From positions 1 to 10,859 of the forward strand of contig CAYOZI010000026.1 of assembly GCA_964408425.1 (NCBI GenBank): a DNA stretch of 10,859 nucleotides, in the 5' to 3' direction. A program made the translations under genes and the position numbers. Of this stretch, positions 1 to 6,031 are shown one piece after another (the first letter of the stretch is position 1; each line of letters opens with the position of its first letter). The notes beneath the pieces are model-generated. The model saw nothing but the letters and a program-made list of their open reading frames with translations, was not told the DNA's origin and searched no databases. This DNA comes from UBA10210 sp964408425 (GTDB lineage Archaea; Micrarchaeota; Micrarchaeia; Norongarragalinales; Norongarragalinaceae).

Positions 1-335
1 TTCTGTTCGGTGTTCACTCGCTTTCCGAAGATATACACCGCACCGGGAGCGGCGAAAATGAATCCTCCGTCGGTAACGAACGCGATGAACAGCGCCGCGA
101 ACAATCCCGTCGTCCAAGCGCGGTATTCGGCTTTGGCTCCGTATTTTATCGCGACATATTTATGCCCCAACTCATGCAGAACGAATCCCAACCCCAAGGT
201 AAGGAAAATAAGCAGAAAACGTTCGAACGTGAAAGTGCCTGCCGGGAATAATGTAAAAGCAAAGGCGACGGTTATTACGGAAATGCCTATGTGCAGCGCT
301 TCCGTAGTGCTGATGCGGAACGGGTTGGGCTTCAT
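1..335 (-). CDS. Site-2-type M50 zinc metalloprotease, N-terminal part (cut by left window edge)
   Basis: Only the first 111 or so codons are in the window; the gene continues leftwards beyond position 1. The visible protein starts MKPNPFRISTTEALHIG, has a hydrophobic segment at about residues 14-32, then a second one (about 40-53) leading directly into HELGH at residues 54-58. That is the HExxH zinc-binding and catalytic motif inside a membrane helix, the hallmark of M50/site-2 intramembrane proteases. A further hydrophobic stretch rich in Gly, Phe and Ala follows (about 75-100). The DxG/NPDG motif that supplies the third zinc ligand would lie outside the window. The ATG (333-335) overlaps the TGA of the upstream 146-aa gene (332-334) as ATGA, so the two are very probably translationally coupled and part of the cdc48 operon. 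The family cuts membrane-anchored proteins within or near the bilayer; the substrate here is unknown. Confidence 0.85.
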   Translation of the reverse strand, partial: MKPNPFRISTTEALHIGISVITVAFAFTLFPAGTFTFERFLLIFLTLGLGFVLHELGHKYVAIKYGAKAEYRAWTTGLFAALFIAFVTDGGFIFAAPGAVYIFGKRVNTEQ

Positions 336-772
336 TTTTCTTCAACGCCGAACCGCTCGCTTTCGACGAGCTTGATGGTCGGGGGCATGAAGACGCCTTG
401 GTATGCCGTGATTATTCCCTCCCCTTCGGCGCCGTTGGGAAGAACGACTTTGATCTTGCTTCCGATTTTCCCGTCTTCCAAGGCGGTTGCGGGAACCATG
501 TCTGAAACGAAAAACTCTTGCGTGCCTTGGCGGACGTTTCTTTGAAGGAAAGCGAAAACCTTGTCGCCGCGTTTAATGCCCCTGAGCGTAGGCTGTGCGA
601 AGCCGGCCAAAACCGCCACTCCTGCACTTAACGCTATCAACTTCCAAGCTTCGTTGAAAATGCTCTGTTCTCCCAAGCCGAGCGCGGGATTGATGTATGC
701 CGACAATCCGTATGCCACTAGCGATAACGCGGCTAATAGCATGAACGCCTTTGCAGCCAAACCGAGATTCAT
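332..772 (-). CDS. Two-helix membrane protein with small C-terminal beta-rich domain, unknown function
   Basis: 146 aa, not assigned to a family. Residues about 8-27 and 43-60 are hydrophobic and probably membrane-spanning, joined by a short loop. Residues about 62-146 are soluble-looking and rich in V/I/F/K with glycine turns (GKIGSKIKVVLPNG at 101-114, then GEGIITAYQGVF), which suggests a small beta-barrel such as an OB- or SH3-like fold. This is inference from composition. The start lies 13 bp after the cdc48 stop, behind an A-rich stretch with no clear Shine-Dalgarno match, and the stop overlaps the M50 protease start by ATGA. Being between an AAA unfoldase and a membrane protease makes an adaptor, partner or substrate role plausible. 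The topology resembles short NfeD proteins in outline, but the usual NfeD glycine pattern is not visible. Confidence 0.75.
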   Translation of the reverse strand: MNLGLAAKAFMLLAALSLVAYGLSAYINPALGLGEQSIFNEAWKLIALSAGVAVLAGFAQPTLRGIKRGDKVFAFLQRNVRQGTQEFFVSDMVPATALEDGKIGSKIKVVLPNGAEGEGIITAYQGVFMPPTIKLVESERFGVEEK

Positions 773-785
773 TTTCTTTTTTTCA

Positions 786-2918
786 CTATCCGTAGCTTTT
801 TTCTTCCTCGCCGTGTTTTCTCAACAACAGCGTCGGTCTTACCGCATCGAGAGCTTTTTCAAAGTGTTTCTTGTCGATGATTTTAGAGCCGATGTTTTCC
901 CTAAGCGAGTTCATTCCTGCTTCCCTGCACAACGCTTCCAAATCCGCTCCGCTGTAACCCTCGGTTTTTTCCGATAGGGTTTGAAGGTTGACGTCCCTGC
1001 CTAAAGGCATTTTCGACGTGTGCACTTTCAAAATCGCGAGCCTGGCTTTCTCGTCTGGAGCGGGAACGTGGATGAGCTTGTCGAAACGCCCCGGGCGCAG
1101 CAACGCCGGGTCGAGCATGTCCGCGCGGTTTGTGGCTGCAATAACCACGATGTCTTTCATGTTTTGGATTCCGTCCATTTCCGACAGCATCGTATTGACC
1201 ATCCTTTCAGTAACGTGGCTTCCGCCGTCCTCCCCGCCTCGCGCGGGAGCGATGGCGTCAATTTCGTCGAAGAAAATAATCGTGGGCGCCGCCATTCTCG
1301 CTTTTCGGAATACTTCCCTCAGTCCTTTCTCGCTTTCTCCGACCCACTTGCTCAGCAATTCAGAGCCCCTCACTGAAATGAAGTTGGCCTCGCTTTCTGT
1401 AGCCACGGCTTTAGCCAAAAGCGTTTTCCCGGTTCCGGGCGGCCCGAACAGCAGTATTCCCCTTACCGGGCGTATTCCCATTCTAGTGAAAACTTCGGGC
1501 TTTTGCAAAGGCAGTTCAACCGCTTCTTTCAGTTCCTGCTTTACTTCTTCGAGCCCTCCGATCTGCTCCCACTTTACGTTCGGAACTTCAACGTACACTT
1601 CCCTCAACGCCGAAGGCTGGATTTCCCTCAATGCATTCTGGAAATCGTCTTTCGTGACTTTCAACTCGTCGAGGATTTTTTGGGGAATCTGCTCTTCCTC
1701 CAAATTGATCTTGGGCAAAATTCTGCGCAGCGATTTCATTGCGGCTTCTTTCACCAGACTCTGGAGGTCGGCGCCTACAAACCCGTGCGTTTGTGAAGCG
1801 AGTTCGTCAAGGGAAACGTCTTCGTTCAAAGGCATGCCTCGGGTGTGGATCTGGAGGATTTCTTTCCTTCCCTTCTTGTCCGGAACGCCGATTTCTATTT
1901 CCCTGTCGAACCTTCCAGGCCTTCGCAAGGCCGGGTCGATGGAATTCGGGCGGTTTGTCGCCGCAATAACGACGACTTGCCCCCTGCTTTTCAAACCGTC
2001 CATCAGCGTGAGCAATTGCGAGACGATTCTTTTTTCCACTTCCCCGACGACTTCCTCGCGCTTCGGCGCGATGGAATCGATTTCGTCGATGAAGACGATT
2101 GAAGGCGCGTTTTTCTCGGCTTCCATGAATATGTTGCGCAATCTTTCTTCTGCTTCCCCGACGTATTTCGAAACGATTTCGGGCCCGTTGATAGTGATGA
2201 AGTGGGCTTCGCTTTCGTTGGCGACCGCTTTCGCGAGAAGGGTTTTTCCGCTTCCGGGAGGCCCGTAAATCAAAACTCCTTTCGGCGGTTCTATTCCCAA
2301 TCTTTCGAAAAGCTCGGGATGGCGCATTGGCAATTCGATCATTTCCCTTACTTTCTGGACGTCTTCCTTCATTCCACCTATGTCTTCGTAGGAAATCGTG
2401 GATATTTTTCCCAATTCCTTTACCGGCTCTTCGCGAAGCGTCACTTCCGTCTCGTCAGTAACCTGCACCAGCCCTAGAGGCAGGGTTTGGGCGACGGCGA
2501 AAGGAAATGAGGATCCCATGACGCTTACCAAAAGCGTGTCTCCTTTCGAAAGCGGTTTTCCGACGAGGTTTCTTTTCACGTACTCGGCGAATCCGGGCGC
2601 ATACCTCGAGGGTTGGTTGGGCGCGAGGATGATTTTCTTGGCAGCCTTGATTTCCGCTTTTGCAATCCTCACCCTGTCCCCCAACCCGACGCTCGCATTT
2701 TGCCTGAGAATCCCGTCCATGCGTACGATATTCAGGTTTTCGTCCTGGGGGTGGGCGGGCAAAACCGTTGCGGCAGTGGTTTTCTTTCCCTTGATCAAAA
2801 CAACGTCTCCGGTGGTCAAGCCCAGCATCCTGCGTGCGTTCGAGTCTATCCTTACTATTCTTTTTCCGTAGTCGATTTGCATGGCTTCGGCTACCTTGAG
2901 TTCTATTTCACCAGGCAT
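786..2918 (-). CDS. cdc48: Cdc48/VAT-type AAA+ ATPase (p97 family unfoldase)
   Basis: 710 aa, close to the usual length for archaeal VAT/Cdc48. Hexameric ATP-driven unfoldase that pulls proteins through its central pore, feeding the proteasome or extracting proteins from complexes and membranes. Order of parts: N-terminal double-psi barrel (about 1-90) and second CDC48 N subdomain (about 95-170); D1 with Walker A GPPGSGKT (219-226), pore loop KYVGEAE (251-257), Walker B IVFIDEID (274-281), sensor AATNRP (319-324) and arginine-finger segment RRPGRFD (332-338); D2 with Walker A GPPGTGKT (492-499), pore loop KWVGESE (524-530), Walker B IIFFDEID (547-554), sensor AATNRAD and LRPGRFD (607-613). 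Both ATPase sites look intact. The tail ends EEEKSYG, with Tyr in the penultimate position as in HbYX proteasome-docking tails, although the preceding residue is Ser, not hydrophobic. The ATG is preceded by GGTGGGA. First gene of a three-gene minus-strand operon. Confidence 0.98.
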   Translation of the reverse strand: MPGEIELKVAEAMQIDYGKRIVRIDSNARRMLGLTTGDVVLIKGKKTTAATVLPAHPQDENLNIVRMDGILRQNASVGLGDRVRIAKAEIKAAKKIILAPNQPSRYAPGFAEYVKRNLVGKPLSKGDTLLVSVMGSSFPFAVAQTLPLGLVQVTDETEVTLREEPVKELGKISTISYEDIGGMKEDVQKVREMIELPMRHPELFERLGIEPPKGVLIYGPPGSGKTLLAKAVANESEAHFITINGPEIVSKYVGEAEERLRNIFMEAEKNAPSIVFIDEIDSIAPKREEVVGEVEKRIVSQLLTLMDGLKSRGQVVVIAATNRPNSIDPALRRPGRFDREIEIGVPDKKGRKEILQIHTRGMPLNEDVSLDELASQTHGFVGADLQSLVKEAAMKSLRRILPKINLEEEQIPQKILDELKVTKDDFQNALREIQPSALREVYVEVPNVKWEQIGGLEEVKQELKEAVELPLQKPEVFTRMGIRPVRGILLFGPPGTGKTLLAKAVATESEANFISVRGSELLSKWVGESEKGLREVFRKARMAAPTIIFFDEIDAIAPARGGEDGGSHVTERMVNTMLSEMDGIQNMKDIVVIAATNRADMLDPALLRPGRFDKLIHVPAPDEKARLAILKVHTSKMPLGRDVNLQTLSEKTEGYSGADLEALCREAGMNSLRENIGSKIIDKKHFEKALDAVRPTLLLRKHGEEEKSYG

Positions 2919-2925
2919 TTTTCCA

Positions 2926-2932
2926 TCCCACC
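2926..2932 (-). promoter_or_regulatory. Shine-Dalgarno site of cdc48
   Basis: On the minus strand the sequence reads GGTGGGA, 7 bases before the ATG at 2918. It matches part of the archaeal anti-Shine-Dalgarno complement and supports ATG 2918 as the start. A nearer upstream ATG on this strand is out of frame. Confidence 0.6.
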
Positions 2933-2996
2933 AAAAAACCTTTTTTTCCCCAACTAATTCAGCTAATTCCTTTCATTAAGCTTTTTGCTTTAACGA

Positions 2997-3005
2997 CTAA
3001 AAAAG
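2997..3005 (-). promoter_or_regulatory. Possible TATA box of the cdc48 operon
   Basis: The minus strand reads CTTTTTTAG. A start site about 25 bases downstream would fall near 2970 and give a leader of roughly 50 nt before cdc48. The box is T-rich and weaker than the TTTAAAA type seen elsewhere in this window, so the exact box is uncertain. Confidence 0.35.
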
Positions 3006-3017
3006 AAACCGGCGTGG

Positions 3018-3049
3018 AAGCGGTTTTTGCGATAAGCCTTATTCCGCTT
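3018..3049. repeat. Nested inverted repeats in the divergent cdc48/slipin intergenic region
   Basis: Outer arms AAGCGG (3018-3023) and CCGCTT (3044-3049) enclose an inner dyad ATAAGCCTTAT (3032-3042, 5-bp arms around one base). It lies between divergent genes, upstream of both translation starts and of the slipin TATA candidates, so it could be an operator or an RNA structure. No known family is recognised. Confidence 0.4.
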
Positions 3050-3055
3050 TAATTC

Positions 3056-3062
3056 TTTAAAA
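3056..3062 (+). promoter_or_regulatory. TATA-like box of the slipin gene (candidate 1)
   Basis: TTTAAAA, matching the archaeal TATA core. A transcription start about 25-28 bases downstream would be near 3085, within the following hairpin, leaving a leader of about 70 nt before ATG 3158. A second candidate, TTTTTTAA at 3092-3099, would place the start near 3120. Either one lies too far right for the upstream in-frame TTG at 3065 to be translated. Confidence 0.45.
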
Positions 3063-3067
3063 CGTTG

Positions 3068-3099
3068 GCTTTGCGTGCTCCACCGCAAAGCTTTTTTAA
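3068..3099 (+). other. Perfect 8-bp hairpin followed by a T tract
   Basis: GCTTTGCG (3068-3075) and CGCAAAGC (3084-3091) form an 8-bp perfect stem with an 8-base loop, followed at once by TTTTTT (3092-3097). This has the shape of an intrinsic terminator, yet no gene ends here on the plus strand. It could end a short non-coding or attenuated transcript, serve as an operator, or simply overlap the second TATA candidate of the slipin gene. Confidence 0.45.
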
Positions 3100-3157
3100 G
3101 CCATTTAGCAGGATAATAGCTGAGTATCTACGTTATAGTGGTAAAAAGTGGTGTGTC

Positions 3158-4099
3158 ATGGCTGATGAAGAGGTTTTGGTTTTCGTAGGGATTTTGGCTC
3201 TAGTTGCATTGGTAGTGGCGGGGGTTTTCACGGCGCAACTGCCTTTGCAAATCGTTTTGGGGGTTCTTTTGATAGCAGTGGGCGTTCTTGCGTTCCACCC
3301 TACGGTTACGGAGTTCAAGGAGTACGAGCGGGGCGTTTACTTCCGCTTGGGAAAGTTTTTGAAGGTTGCAGGTCCAGGGTGGGTGGTTTCTTTCAACACG
3401 ATCGACAAGCTCGTCAAGGTGGATTTGAGGACGCAGGTTTTGGACATAAAGCCGCAGGAAGTGATAACGCAGGACAACGTGAAAATCAGGATCGACGCCG
3501 TGGTATACCACCGGATTGTGGACGCGGAGAAAAGCATAGTGGAAGTGAAGGACTACCACGAGGCTGTGACGAACTTGATTCACGCGCAGGTTAGGACCGT
3601 GATCGGCAGGATGCTTTTGGAAGAGGTTTTGGAGAAGACTGAGGAAATAAACGTGAATTTGTTCAACGTCATAAAGGATGTGGAGGAAAAGTGGGGCATT
3701 GCAACGCAGAGGGTGGAAATAACGAGCATTCAGCTGCCGGAGGGTTTGCTGTCGGCGATGCAAAAGCGGAGGGAGGCGGTGGAGTTCAAGGAGAAGCTCG
3801 AAACCGAAGCGAGGGCGAAACAAGTTTCAATCGAAATTCTCGATAAGGGTTTGAGGGGGATAAGCGGCACTACCGTCGCGTATTTGTATTTGGATGTTTT
3901 GAAGAGGGTTGCCGAGGGCAAGAGCAACAAGATCATTTTCCCGCTCGAGCTTTCCAGGCTGGCGAGCTTCGTTTCCGAGCAAAGCGGGTGGAAGCACAAG
4001 GGGGATTACGATTCTATTGCGAAATCTTTTCTTGACGCCTACCAGGAAAAACAGAAGGAAGGCTTGGCGAAAGGAACGGAAGGAAATGCAAAAGAGTAA
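3158..4099 (+). CDS. SPFH/Band 7 membrane protein of the slipin (stomatin-like) family
   Basis: 313 aa from ATG 3158. Membrane scaffold protein that forms large oligomeric assemblies around membrane partners. Residues about 5-26 and 29-46 form a hydrophobic hairpin anchor. The Band 7 domain (about 50-205) shows the slipin signatures: ERGVYFRLGKF, GPGW (72-75), VDLR (88-91), ITQDNV (103-108), the DAVVYHRI segment (113-120), WGI (179-181) followed by VEI, and LP (193-194). A charged, probably coiled-coil segment follows (about 203-230), then a hydrophobic stretch and a Lys-rich tail. The usual AEGE coiled-coil repeat is reduced. An in-frame TTG at 3065 would add 31 residues, but it lies upstream of likely transcription starts; ATG 3158 has GGTG four bases before it. 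No NfeD gene, the common partner of slipins, is adjacent. Confidence 0.92.
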   Translation: MADEEVLVFVGILALVALVVAGVFTAQLPLQIVLGVLLIAVGVLAFHPTVTEFKEYERGVYFRLGKFLKVAGPGWVVSFNTIDKLVKVDLRTQVLDIKPQEVITQDNVKIRIDAVVYHRIVDAEKSIVEVKDYHEAVTNLIHAQVRTVIGRMLLEEVLEKTEEINVNLFNVIKDVEEKWGIATQRVEITSIQLPEGLLSAMQKRREAVEFKEKLETEARAKQVSIEILDKGLRGISGTTVAYLYLDVLKRVAEGKSNKIIFPLELSRLASFVSEQSGWKHKGDYDSIAKSFLDAYQEKQKEGLAKGTEGNAKE

Positions 4100-4104
4100 A
4101 AAGC

Positions 4105-4126
4105 CCTTTTTCATTTCTATTTTTGA
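4105..4126 (+). terminator. T-rich tract after the slipin gene
   Basis: Two T runs (CCCTTTTTCATTTCTATTTTT) begin a few bases after the slipin stop. Archaeal RNA polymerase can terminate at T tracts without a hairpin. The next gene starts only 34 bp after the slipin stop, so termination may be partial. Confidence 0.35.
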
Positions 4127-4133
4127 TATTTGA

Positions 4134-4496
4134 ATGCTGGATATCTCGTTGATCATTCTGCAGATTTTAATCCAGTTCGCAGCCTCGTTCTTTTCCTTTT
4201 CGATTTACAAGCGGCATAGGAACTACTGGCCCTGGCTCGCTTTGACTGTAGCGTTCGCGCTCATGGCGTTCCGCAGGGTGGCGAGCTTGCTGTTCGAAAT
4301 GGGTTTCGAATTGGGCTATGCCGCGACAGTCTCGTATTTGGACCGGATAATGCTGCCTTTGGCTACGAGCTTGCTGTTGTTTTACGCGCTGTTCACCATC
4401 AAGAGCGAGTTCGACTCTTCTTTCGCAACGCAGGAAAAGGTTTTCGACAAAATCCGCAAGTCGGTCAGGCGAGCAGCGCGGGGTAAGTTTCGATAA
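4134..4496 (+). CDS. Small three-helix membrane protein, unknown function
   Basis: 120 aa, no family recognised. Three hydrophobic segments are visible at about 4-24, 33-53 and 72-92, with short basic links (YKRHRN near 25-30, FRR near 46-48). The tail is charged and strongly basic (KIRKSVRRAARGKFR), so it is probably on the cytoplasmic side. The pattern of helices ending in an Arg-rich turn is reminiscent of the membrane modules at the front of some sensor kinases, but no kinase part is present. It starts 34 bp after the slipin gene on the same strand and may be cotranscribed with it, though a T-rich tract lies between. Its last 32 bases overlap the 3' end of the convergent SpoIIM-family gene. 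Confidence 0.7.
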   Translation: MLDISLIILQILIQFAASFFSFSIYKRHRNYWPWLALTVAFALMAFRRVASLLFEMGFELGYAATVSYLDRIMLPLATSLLLFYALFTIKSEFDSSFATQEKVFDKIRKSVRRAARGKFR

Positions 4497-5331
4497 ACGC
4501 GCCTATTGCCAGGAATAATATAGCCCAGCCCAAGAGCTTTGCGATGTCGTAGACTATTTGCGTGAAGAACGGCTTGTTGAAATCCCCCCTGATTACCGCC
4601 GCGCTTAAAACGCCTCCTGCCAAGGCTGCAGTCAAGTATGACAGCAGTTCGAAAACGCCGTGGGGCAGTATGCCGAGCAAACCAAGGCTCACTCCCGTAA
4701 TGTGCCCGCCTGTAAAACCGCTCAATCCCGCCCCGCCGCTGAGAATGTAGGCGTTGCTGAAATCCCCCAGGAAAACGCCTATTACGGATGCGTTCCAGAC
4801 CAGGATCAAAACCGCGCCCGCCCCGTAGATTAAGGAGAATATTACGACGAAAAGCAATACTTGCAAATTGTGGGTGAAAATCAATTCGAACGCGTCTGTC
4901 GCCGCGACGGCGTTTATCGCGTAGCCTTGGAAGCTTCCGCGTATGTTTTGCAATTCGGCTTTCTGCATGGAAAACAAGGCGTTGGAATAGTCGGGGGGAA
5001 GGATTAGGTAGAAGAAAGTGAATGCGATGACCAGCCCGAAGAAATACGCCGCCAATACTTTCAAGGCGGTGAAGTGCCTTGCCAGGGTTTTGCTCCCCAA
5101 AAACTTTCGGCGGTCTGGCTTTTCTTCCTCTTCCACTTCGGACTGGAACACTTTCAGAAGGAACGGGATGGACGGGAGGGAGACGAAAAAGAGGAATGCG
5201 AGGTTGCTTTGCTGGAGCCCCAGCAAAACCGTTGCTCCGACTGCGAGAGATACGAACAGGAAGGATTGCAATACTATTTGCCACGCGTCCGGCATGGCTG
5301 TCTTCCGTTCGAACCAGAATTCCAGAACCAT
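4465..5331 (-). CDS. SpoIIM-family (stage II sporulation protein M-like) integral membrane protein
   Basis: 288 aa from ATG 5331. A polytopic membrane protein with hydrophobic segments at about 18-38, 43-62, 90-112, 155-185, 210-245 and 262-280, and an acidic cytoplasmic loop (EVEEEEKPDRR, 65-75). The family hallmark is the C-terminal GILPHGVFELLSY segment (220-232, His224 and Glu228), together with IFTHN (151-155). The sporulation name comes from Bacillus; archaea do not sporulate and the archaeal role is unknown. An in-frame GTG at 5376 would add 15 residues, but a TATA-like box at about 5380-5390 lies immediately upstream of it, so transcription probably begins near 5356 and ATG 5331 is preferred. 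The gene is convergent with the 120-aa membrane protein and overlaps its end (4465-4496). It stands alone on the minus strand between plus-strand units. Confidence 0.88.
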   Translation of the reverse strand: MVLEFWFERKTAMPDAWQIVLQSFLFVSLAVGATVLLGLQQSNLAFLFFVSLPSIPFLLKVFQSEVEEEEKPDRRKFLGSKTLARHFTALKVLAAYFFGLVIAFTFFYLILPPDYSNALFSMQKAELQNIRGSFQGYAINAVAATDAFELIFTHNLQVLLFVVIFSLIYGAGAVLILVWNASVIGVFLGDFSNAYILSGGAGLSGFTGGHITGVSLGLLGILPHGVFELLSYLTAALAGGVLSAAVIRGDFNKPFFTQIVYDIAKLLGWAILFLAIGAFIETYPALLA

Positions 5332-5377
5332 TTGTTTTTCACTGCCTTGTCTTTTCTCCGGTTGGCCTTTTTTCACC

Positions 5378-5391
5378 GCTTTAAATTAATA
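5378..5391 (-). promoter_or_regulatory. TATA-like box of the SpoIIM-family gene
   Basis: The minus strand reads TATTAATTTAAAGC. With the usual 25-base spacing, transcription would start near 5356 and give a leader of about 25 nt before ATG 5331. It argues against the upstream GTG at 5376. Confidence 0.5.
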
Positions 5392-5401
5392 GGCATTGGG
5401 G

Positions 5402-5427
5402 TTTTAAAAAGAAAAACTTATTAAACC
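5402..5427 (+). promoter_or_regulatory. TATA-like boxes of the csl4-rpoL operon
   Basis: Two candidates on the plus strand, TTTTAAAAAG (5402-5411) and CTTATTAAACC (5417-5427). They are back to back with the minus-strand box of the SpoIIM gene. The leader before csl4 would be about 70-90 nt; the downstream stretch to 5518 is pyrimidine-rich and shows no gene. Confidence 0.45.
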
Positions 5428-5503
5428 GCCGCGGGCAAAAAGGTTTTCGTCGTTTTCCGATTCTATACTCTGCGGTTTTCCTTTTTTTCAGCGCGCGGGT
5501 TTC

Positions 5504-5508
5504 GAGGT
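5504..5508 (+). promoter_or_regulatory. Shine-Dalgarno site of csl4, decides the start
   Basis: GAGGT, 10 bases before ATG 5519. An upstream in-frame TTG (5510) is one base away and so is unlikely to be used. Confidence 0.6.
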
Positions 5509-5518
5509 TTTGATTGTA

Positions 5519-6031
5519 ATGGGCGAATTGATTTTTCCGGGAAAGGAGATTGCTACCACTGAAGAGGCGGTTTCGGGCGCGGGAACAGTGGAGGAGAACG
5601 GGCTGGTGCTGGCCGCTTTGGCGGGAAAGACGGAGCTGAAGGGCGGAAAGGCGTTCGTTTCCAACCCTAAAAGCGTGAGAATGCTGGCGAAGGGGGATTT
5701 CATTTACGGGTTCGTTTACGATTTGTTCGACTCGGTTGCCATGATAATGTTCAAGCCCGCCGGCGATAATGTCGGGACTGGCGCGGACATGTCGTTTTTG
5801 CGGATTGCTGAAGTGCAACGGGGTTATACTGAGAGTTTCGCGGATTTCCTGAAGATCGGCGATTTGGTCAAGGCAAGAGTGATAGACGTCACGCCGATGG
5901 GCGTTTACCTGACGATTGCTGAAAAGGGGCTTGGAGTAATAAAAGCGTTCTGCAGTTCTTGCAGGAGGGAATTGGACGGGAATTTGTATTGTTCGAATTG
6001 CGATCGCAGGGAACGGAGGAAGATGGCATGA
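5519..6031 (+). CDS. csl4: Exosome complex subunit Csl4
   Basis: 170 aa. Csl4 caps the archaeal RNA exosome together with or in place of Rrp4, and helps feed RNA (often via DnaG) to the Rrp41/Rrp42 ring for 3'-5' decay or tailing. Visible parts: N-terminal domain with PGKEIA...EEAVSGAGTVEENG (residues 6-28); an S1 RNA-binding domain (about 57-140) with KGDFIYGFVYDL and the KIGDLVKARVIDVTPMGVYLT region; and a C-terminal zinc ribbon with C145, C148, C158 and C161. This is the standard archaeal Csl4 layout. ATG 5519 is chosen over an in-frame TTG at 5510 because GAGGT (5504-5508) is 10 bases from the ATG but only one base from the TTG. The stop overlaps the rpoL start as ATGA. Confidence 0.96.
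   Translation: MGELIFPGKEIATTEEAVSGAGTVEENGLVLAALAGKTELKGGKAFVSNPKSVRMLAKGDFIYGFVYDLFDSVAMIMFKPAGDNVGTGADMSFLRIAEVQRGYTESFADFLKIGDLVKARVIDVTPMGVYLTIAEKGLGVIKAFCSSCRRELDGNLYCSNCDRRERRKMA
6015..6020 (+). promoter_or_regulatory. Shine-Dalgarno site of rpoL inside csl4
   Basis: GGAGGA lies 7 bases before ATG 6028, within the last codons of csl4. It fixes the rpoL start and excludes the longer reading from 5959, which would lie within the csl4 zinc ribbon. Confidence 0.75.

Noticed and set aside
332..772. 146-aa protein as a short NfeD
   Set aside because: General shape fits (helices plus small beta domain), but the characteristic glycine-rich NfeD barrel pattern is not visible and the slipin gene is not adjacent.
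988..2268. Long open frame (426 codons) on the plus strand
   Set aside because: Lies antisense within cdc48; Ser/Pro-rich product without motifs, while the minus strand encodes an unmistakable full-length AAA ATPase.
3065..3157. N-terminal extension of the slipin from TTG 3065
   Set aside because: Lies at or upstream of the predicted transcription starts and spans the hairpin; ATG 3158 has a GGTG site and directly precedes the membrane anchor.
2919..3157. tRNA, CRISPR repeats or mobile element in the largest intergenic region
   Set aside because: No cloverleaf, no TPsiC-like arm, no regular repeat spacing, and no transposase fragments or target-site duplications found by reading; only local dyads and T/A-rich boxes.
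3200..3823. 207-codon minus-strand frame under the slipin gene
   Set aside because: Low-complexity His/Arg/Leu-rich shadow of a clear SPFH protein.
4382..5284. 300-codon open frame on the minus strand
   Set aside because: Arg/Pro-rich product in another frame of the SpoIIM-family gene, whose own frame gives proper membrane segments and the LPHG motif.
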